Below, piece after piece: positions 59,341 to 64,000 of a stretch of DNA of 64,000 nucleotides; position 1 is the stretch's first letter, and every line of letters starts with the position of its first letter. Source of the DNA: Myxococcales bacterium (GTDB taxonomy: Bacteria; Myxococcota_A; Bradymonadia; REDH01); contig JACKDJ010000005.1 in the NCBI GenBank assembly GCA_020633625.1, forward strand, positions 1 to 64,000, read 5' to 3'. The translations under genes and the position numbers were made by a program. The notes beneath the pieces were generated by a model. It ran no database searches. It was not told the DNA's origin and worked only from the letters and a program-made list of their open reading frames with translations.

Positions 59341-60982
59341 ACACGGCCTCCTTGAACGGCTCTGCGCCGACGCGGCGGTAGGTGTCGATGAAGCGTTCTT
59401 GATTGGCGCGCTGCTCGACATAGCGACGGACCAGCCGGTCGACGGCGGGGGCGATCTCGTCCTGTGCGACGGCGGGACCAATCCAGCGGCCGAGCGAGGC
59501 GTCGTCGCCGGGGGCACCGCCGAGCATGATCTGGTAGTACTCCTCGCCCGCCTTGTTGATGCCGAGGATGCCGATGTGACCGATGTGGTGGTGTCCGCAG
59601 GCGTTGATGCAGCCGGAGAGCTTGAGCTGGACTTCGCCGAGGTCGTAGAGCTCGTCGAGGTCTTGGAAGGTCTCGTCGATGCGGCGGGCGACGGCGATGG
59701 AGCCGGCGTTGGCCAGCGAGCAGAAGTCCAGCCCAGGGCAGCAGATCATGTCGGTGAGAGTGCCGATGTTTGGTGTGGCGAGTCCCGCGTCGCGGAGGCC
59801 TCTCCACAGGTCGGCGAGGTCGCGCTGGGCGACGTCGGCGAGCACCATGTTCTGCTGGTGTGTGGTCCGCGCCTCACCAAACGAGTAGGAGTCGGAGAGG
59901 GCTGCGAGCGCGTCGAGCTGGTCGGCGGTGATGTCGCCCGGCGGCACCCCCGGCGCCTTGAGCGAGATGTGGACGACGCGGTAGCCGGGGACCTTGTGCT
60001 CGGAGGTGTTGTGCCGAAGCCAGCGCGCAAACTCGGGGTCGACGGCGGACTCGGCGTCCCAGCTCTTCGCGGCGCGTGAGGCTGCCTCGTACGCCGGCGG
60101 CTCGAAGAACGCGCGCAGCCGGTCGAGCTCGGCTTCGGGGACGGCGATCGGCGTGTCGCGGACCCGGTCCCACTCTGCCTCGACGGCGGCGCGGAACGCG
60201 TCGATACCGGCTGTCTTGAGCTGGATCTTGATGCGGGCCTTGTACTTGTTCTCGCGGTCGCCGCCGAGGTTGTACACGCGCAGCACGGCCTCGCAGTAGG
60301 AGAGGATGTCGCGCTTGGAGACGAACTCTCGGACGACCTGCCCGATGAGCGGCGTCCGACCGAGCCCTCCACCGACGATGACCTGAAAGCCGACCTCCCC
60401 CGAGTCGGAGCGGACGAGTCGGAGGCCAATGTCGTGGAACGCGACGGCGGCGCGATCCACTGTTGCCCCGGTCACCGCGATCTTGAACTTGCGCGGCAGG
60501 TACGCGAACTCGGGGTGGAACGTGGACCACTGACGGATGAGCTCGCAGTACGGGCGCGGATCCTCGAGCTCGTCGCCGGCGACCCCGGCGAGGGCGTCGC
60601 TGGTAACGTTGCGGATGCAGTTCCCGCTGGTTTGGATCGCGTGCATCTCAACGTCGGCGAGGTCCGAGAGCAGGTCGGGGACCTCTTCGAGCAGCGGCCA
60701 GTTGAACTGGATGTTCTGGCGCGTGGAGATGTGGCCGTAGCCCTTGTCGTATCTGCGAGCGATGTACGCGAGCTGGCGAAGCTGCCTCGACGAGAGCATG
60801 CCGTACGGGATCGCGACGCGCAGCATGTAGGCGTGGCGCTGGTGGTACAGGCCGTTCTGGAGCCGGAGCGGCCGGAACTCGTCTTCGCTGAGCTCTCCGG
60901 AGAGCCGGCGGCGGACCTGGTCGCGGAACTGCTCGACGCGCTCCCGGACGATGCGGATGTCGTCTTCGTCGTAGCGGTACAT
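59327..60982 (-). CDS. Sulfite (or nitrite) reductase, siroheme/[4Fe-4S] type
   Basis: A 551-residue enzyme with the two-fold repeated ferredoxin-like (NIR_SIR) halves: RHAYMLRVAIPYGMLSSRQL, HISTRQNIQFNW and TSGNCIRNVTSD in the first half. The [4Fe-4S]-siroheme Cys ligands are in CCPGLDFCSLANAGS and LSGCINACGHHHIGHIGI. Gene order (cobA upstream, DUF934 and cysH downstream) says sulfite rather than nitrite is the natural substrate. Ferredoxin or an NADPH flavoprotein would be the electron source; none is in the window. It begins two bases after the cobA stop. It overlaps DUF934 by 14 bases. Confidence 0.94.
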   Translation of the reverse strand: MYRYDEDDIRIVRERVEQFRDQVRRRLSGELSEDEFRPLRLQNGLYHQRHAYMLRVAIPYGMLSSRQLRQLAYIARRYDKGYGHISTRQNIQFNWPLLEEVPDLLSDLADVEMHAIQTSGNCIRNVTSDALAGVAGDELEDPRPYCELIRQWSTFHPEFAYLPRKFKIAVTGATVDRAAVAFHDIGLRLVRSDSGEVGFQVIVGGGLGRTPLIGQVVREFVSKRDILSYCEAVLRVYNLGGDRENKYKARIKIQLKTAGIDAFRAAVEAEWDRVRDTPIAVPEAELDRLRAFFEPPAYEAASRAAKSWDAESAVDPEFARWLRHNTSEHKVPGYRVVHISLKAPGVPPGDITADQLDALAALSDSYSFGEARTTHQQNMVLADVAQRDLADLWRGLRDAGLATPNIGTLTDMICCPGLDFCSLANAGSIAVARRIDETFQDLDELYDLGEVQLKLSGCINACGHHHIGHIGILGINKAGEEYYQIMLGGAPGDDASLGRWIGPAVAQDEIAPAVDRLVRRYVEQRANQERFIDTYRRVGAEPFKEAVYGIA

Positions 60983-60984
60983 GG

Positions 60985-61806
60985 CTAGCCTGCCAGCGCG
61001 GCGAGAGCGCCGACGCCCAACGAGAGGTTGGTGCCGCCGGCCGGGACGACGCCGGCGAGCGTCGAGCGGAGGGCGACGACGTCGCCGACGACGAGCGTGG
61101 CAGGCTGCGGGAGCCCCGCCGCGCGCACGGCGATGTCGTCGAGCGTGCCGGTGACGACTTCCTGGGCGGCGGTGGTGGCCGCGGAGACGACCGCGGCCGG
61201 GCGCGACGCGGGGACGCCGCCCGCGACGAGCGCGGTGGAGACCTCTGCGAGTCGTCGGGCGCCCATCATGAAGACGACGGTGCCGCCCGCCCGCGCGAGG
61301 GCGACCCAGGTCTGGTCGAGCGGCGCTCCGGCCGCGCCGGTGCAGGTGACGACGGAGAAGTGCGTCGAGACGCCGCGGTGCGTGACGGGGATACCGGCGG
61401 CGGCGGCGGCGGCGATCGCGCTGCTGACGCCAGGGACGACCTCGACGTCGATCCCGGCGCCGCGGAGGGCCGCTGCCTCCTCGCCGCCGCGGCCGAACAC
61501 GAAGGGGTCACCGCCCTTCAGCCGCACGGTGAGCGGCACGCGTGACGCCGACCGGCGCAGCATGAGGTCGATCACGTCCTGCGATGCGGCGCGACCCCCG
61601 CCGATCTTGCCGACATCGACCCGGCGGGCGCGCTCGGCGAGCTCAACGACCTCGGGGGCGACGAGGTTGTCGAAGAAGACCACGTCGGCCGCGCGGAGGA
61701 GCTCCGCCGCGCGCAGGGTGAGCAAGTCCGGCCGGCCAGGTCCCGCTCCGACGAGCGCGACGCGTCCGCGAGGGCGTTGCAGATGAAGTTCGGTTATCGT
61801 GGGCAT
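60985..61806 (-). CDS. cobA: Uroporphyrinogen-III C-methyltransferase
   Basis: A 273-residue SAM enzyme that methylates uroporphyrinogen III to precorrin-2, the first step to siroheme, which the adjacent sulfite reductase needs. The glycine-rich VALVGAGPGRPDLLTLRAAE (about residues 16-35), FFDNLVAPEVVELA, TVRLKGGDPFVFGRGGEEA, and VPGVSSAIAAAAAAGIPVTH are the conserved blocks. It is the SUMT-only form without the CysG-type dehydrogenase/chelatase half; that step must be encoded elsewhere. It is first in the operon. The promoter sits in the 61 bases shared with the divergent lipoprotein gene. Confidence 0.94.
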   Translation of the reverse strand: MPTITELHLQRPRGRVALVGAGPGRPDLLTLRAAELLRAADVVFFDNLVAPEVVELAERARRVDVGKIGGGRAASQDVIDLMLRRSASRVPLTVRLKGGDPFVFGRGGEEAAALRGAGIDVEVVPGVSSAIAAAAAAGIPVTHRGVSTHFSVVTCTGAAGAPLDQTWVALARAGGTVVFMMGARRLAEVSTALVAGGVPASRPAAVVSAATTAAQEVVTGTLDDIAVRAAGLPQPATLVVGDVVALRSTLAGVVPAGGTNLSLGVGALAALAG

Positions 61807-61836
61807 CGAGGGCTCGTACAGCGGGCCTGCATCAGA

Positions 61837-61865
61837 GGATTAGGTTTCTTTACCCTTTCGGTCAA
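61837..61865 (-). promoter_or_regulatory. Probable promoter of the cobA-cysH operon
   Basis: On the minus strand TTGACC (61865-61860) and TAATCC (61842-61837) are 17 bases apart, 31 bases before the cobA start. The divergent lipoprotein gene begins at 61868, so its start abuts this -35 box; the two genes cannot be transcribed independently of each other's start region. The stretch between (GAAAGGGTAAAGAAACC) is unusually A-rich for this DNA. Confidence 0.55.
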
Positions 61866-61867
61866 GA

Positions 61868-63178
61868 ATGAACGCAACCGAATTCCGTGGCTCTCGATCT
61901 GTCCCCAGCGGGCGCGTCGCGCTCGCCCTCTGTCTGTGCCTGTCGCTGGTCTCGGCTTGTGGCGACGACGCCGGCGGCGACGCGGACGCTGCGGATACCA
62001 CTAGCGACGCCACCCCCGACGCGGGCGACACGTCGCCGGACGTCTCGAGCGACGCGGCGTCTGACGCAGACGCCACAGAAGACGCGGTGGTGCCCGACTC
62101 CGAAGGCGACCTGACCGCCGACGCTGAGCCAGACGTGGGGCCAGACGCGGGGCCGCCACCGATCGACGCCCCTGGGCCGTGGCGCGTCGCGTACCGGAGC
62201 GTCGACGCGAGCTACGATCGGCCCGACGGGGGCGGCGCGCGGACGAGTCGCCTGGCCATCTGGTACCCGACGACGGACGAGCCGGGTCCGCCGCCCTTCT
62301 ACTTCGGTCTATTTCCCCGTCCTGGGGTGGTAGAAAACGGGGCGCCGGCGATCGCGTCGCCCGCGCCCGTGCTCGTGTACTCCCACGGGCACGGCGGCTA
62401 CCCGGAGGCCAGCGCGGACCTCGTCGAGCGTTTCGCGTCGCACGGCTGGATCGTCGTCGCCCCGGAGCACACCGGCAACACGACGGCCGACCTGGGGACA
62501 CCGCGAGACACCGACATCTACCATCTGCGAGCGGCAGACGTCTCGGCGGCGCTCGACTGGCTCGAGGCGCTCGAAGCGCCGGACCCGCTCGCGGGACTCG
62601 CCTCGGATCGCGTCATCGTCGCGGGCCACAGCTTTGGCGGCTACACCGCGGCCACGCTGCTCGGCGCGGGGTTCTCTCAGGCGCGGCTCGACGGCTGCGA
62701 AGAGCCGGATGCGAGCGGGGAGTTCTGCAGCTCCTTCGACGCGGACGACCGCGCGCGCTTCGAGGCCGGACTCTCGGACGACCGGATCCTCGCCGCGATC
62801 TTCATGGCGGCGGGCAACTTCGGCGAGTTCGGGGAGGACGGCGTGGCGCAGATCGATCGCCCGGTCCTGCTGATGACGGGGGGACACGACACCGACGTGT
62901 CGAACGCGTCGAATGGCGATCCCTACTGGGCGATTCTGCAGCGCGATTCCCGCAGCGTTCGGGTCAACTTTCCGCGCGGCTGTCATCAGACGTTTGCGGT
63001 CGGCTGCGGCCTGCCCGCCGATCTGCCGGCGGCCGAGGGGTTCGCGCTGGTCGACGAGTACGCCCTGGCCTTCGCACGCCGCTGGGCGCTCGACGACCGG
63101 ACGCACGACGAGCTGCTGTCGGGCGCCGACCCGCGGTCGGTCGAGGCCGAGGTGACCGCCGGCGGCATGGAGCGCTGA
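61868..63178 (+). CDS. Exported alpha/beta-hydrolase lipoprotein
   Basis: A 436-residue lipoprotein. The signal peptide ends in LVSAC (lipobox Cys about 31), followed by an Asp/Ala-rich linker to about residue 95. An alpha/beta-hydrolase fold of the platelet-activating-factor acetylhydrolase/dienelactone hydrolase type comes next: YSHGHGGYPEASADLVE (oxyanion region), VIVAGHSFGGYTAATLLG with the nucleophile Ser in GHSFG (about residue 250), LLMTGGHDTDVS (acid), and FPRGCHQTFAVGC, which supplies the His. The triad looks complete, so an exported esterase is likely; the substrate is unknown. The ATG at 61868 is used. Confidence 0.9.
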   Translation: MNATEFRGSRSVPSGRVALALCLCLSLVSACGDDAGGDADAADTTSDATPDAGDTSPDVSSDAASDADATEDAVVPDSEGDLTADAEPDVGPDAGPPPIDAPGPWRVAYRSVDASYDRPDGGGARTSRLAIWYPTTDEPGPPPFYFGLFPRPGVVENGAPAIASPAPVLVYSHGHGGYPEASADLVERFASHGWIVVAPEHTGNTTADLGTPRDTDIYHLRAADVSAALDWLEALEAPDPLAGLASDRVIVAGHSFGGYTAATLLGAGFSQARLDGCEEPDASGEFCSSFDADDRARFEAGLSDDRILAAIFMAAGNFGEFGEDGVAQIDRPVLLMTGGHDTDVSNASNGDPYWAILQRDSRSVRVNFPRGCHQTFAVGCGLPADLPAAEGFALVDEYALAFARRWALDDRTHDELLSGADPRSVEAEVTAGGMER

Positions 63179-63239
63179 GCGGACACGCGGGCGGGACGGC
63201 GCCGTGCCCTCCCTCGAGCGGGCGCTGCGCGTAGAACGG

Positions 63240-63947
63240 CTAGCCGAACGTCGCGTCGACGGTGTCGCGCAGCCGCTGCCGGGCGTCGTCTCGGCGGATC
63301 GCGCCGTGCCCGCCGACGAGGTGGTCGAACTCGAGCTCGACGAGCCGCCGGAAGTCGGGCTCGAGTGAGCCGCCATCGGGTGTCATGCGCTTTCGCCACG
63401 GCGGCCCGATCTGGGTGGGGCGCTTCAAGAAGCCGATCGCGTGGCTCGCCAGCTTCGCGGGGGGCGAGCAACCGGCGGTGTCGACCCAGTGCTGCACGCT
63501 GTCGCACGTGATCAGCAGGCGATGGCGGCGATGGAGGAGCGCCGCCTCAGGCGCGCGTGTGTTCTCGAACAGAAAGGCGTCGAGCTGCGGGTGCGGCGCC
63601 GCGCCCGGCCGGAGCTCACGCGCGGTGGTCAGGCCGCGTGCGTGTCGGGTGTTCGGCGGCGCCCAGAGGGCGGCGCCGTGCTCGCGGACGTACCAGGCGT
63701 CGTCCATTCCGTGCGTTCCGATTCGCACGACGTTCTCGATGCGCCCGAGCGCGGAGAGCTGGCGCATGCCCTCGTCGTCGAGGCGGACGGAGCTGACGAG
63801 GGTGAGCGCGTCGCCGAAGCGAAGGACGACCATGTTCCGCGGGATCCGCATCAGCGGCATCATCACGACGGACCCGGTGATCATCCAGACGTCGTCGAAG
63901 AGCGGAATGAGCGGGCCGTGAGGTTCGAGCGCGGCGTAGTCGTTCAT
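63240..63947 (-). CDS. Metallo-beta-lactamase-fold-like protein (DUF4336-like)
   Basis: A 235-residue protein whose outline resembles beta-lactamase-fold hydrolases: WMITGSVVMMPLMRIPRNMV, LSALGRIENVVRIGTHGMDDAWY, DSVQHWVDTAG and ELEFDHLVGGHGAI near the end. The usual HxHxDH zinc motif is not intact (THGMDDAWY in its place), as in DUF4336-type members that have lost some ligands. The function is unknown. It is convergent with the hydrolase gene, 61 bases away, and the last 53 bases of the window lie upstream of its start. Confidence 0.7.
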   Translation of the reverse strand: MNDYAALEPHGPLIPLFDDVWMITGSVVMMPLMRIPRNMVVLRFGDALTLVSSVRLDDEGMRQLSALGRIENVVRIGTHGMDDAWYVREHGAALWAPPNTRHARGLTTARELRPGAAPHPQLDAFLFENTRAPEAALLHRRHRLLITCDSVQHWVDTAGCSPPAKLASHAIGFLKRPTQIGPPWRKRMTPDGGSLEPDFRRLVELEFDHLVGGHGAIRRDDARQRLRDTVDATFG

Positions 63948-64000
63948 CGGCGGGGGCGGTGATGAAGGTGGTTTGGTGGTACTGGGAGCAGGAACGCGGC

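Noticed and set aside
63962..64000. Start of a plus-strand gene (MKVVWWYWEQERG) at the right edge
   Set aside because: Only 13 codons are visible and it would begin 14 bases from a divergent start, leaving no room for promoters; it cannot be judged within the window.

Overview
The window is very GC-rich DNA (about 70 % by eye) from a Gram-negative bacterium, most likely a member of the Myxococcota (Polyangiales/Sandaracinaceae-like) or a close relative. The signs are: arrays of the 'myxococcus cysteine-rich repeat' (DUF4215-type, CGDG...GE.CDDGN), many secreted lipoproteins whose lipobox Cys is followed by a long Asp/Ala-rich linker, a membrane-anchored Hanks-type Ser/Thr kinase, MopE-like metal-binding motifs, and dense bidirectional gene packing with ATGA/GTGA overlaps and frequent GTG starts. 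No plasmid, phage or replication-origin genes are visible; this looks like chromosome.

Layout. 1-7.3 kb: start of a PHA-granule-type small protein, a kinase with a downstream secreted partner, a lipoprotein, an acyl-CoA dehydrogenase and asnS. 7.4-15.8 kb: a 1,925-residue lipoprotein with 40 Cys-rich repeats and two inserted globular domains, an NhaC-family antiporter and a DUF2461 protein. 15.9-22.2 kb: a tightly overlapping tetR-MFP-RND-tolC efflux operon behind a clear TetR-type palindrome. 22.3-24.3 kb: three thiol-redox proteins. 24.5-28.8 kb: a two-gene ABC exporter and a 3-hydroxyacyl-CoA dehydrogenase/thiolase pair. 29-35.3 kb: a secreted protein, a broken DUF1801 gene, an OmpR-type two-component system, and exported intradiol dioxygenase-like and EEP phosphatase-like lipoproteins.

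35.3-39.7 kb is the accessory-looking part: an overlapping antitoxin-like/nucleotidyltransferase pair, a small membrane protein, a second DUF1801 gene, then a REP-associated transposase (RAYT-like) gene flanked by two clusters of the same short GC-rich REP core in opposite orientation, with a ~400-bp direct duplication carrying the 3' end of the transposase gene. It ends at a tRNA-Asp(GUC) gene with its own promoter and terminator-like hairpin.

40-64 kb: an Hcp-like Sel1 lipoprotein, a DUF2231 membrane protein, a P-loop protein overlapping a Tat-type Rieske protein, TcdA, long-form urocanase, GFA and DUF3601 proteins, a galaxin-like Cys-rich lipoprotein with a probable propeller, aromatic amino-acid hydroxylase, pseudouridine synthase and glycosyltransferase, zinc metallopeptidase, SDR, RlmI-type methyltransferase, an Hsp33 lacking two of its four zinc cysteines, a protein of unknown family, and a sulfate-assimilation operon (cobA-sulfite reductase-DUF934-cysH). 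cobA supplies the siroheme precursor that the sulfite reductase needs, and CysH supplies its sulfite, so this operon is a self-consistent unit. The most unusual items are the REP/RAYT locus, the giant repeat protein, the galaxin-like protein and the Cys-depleted Hsp33.
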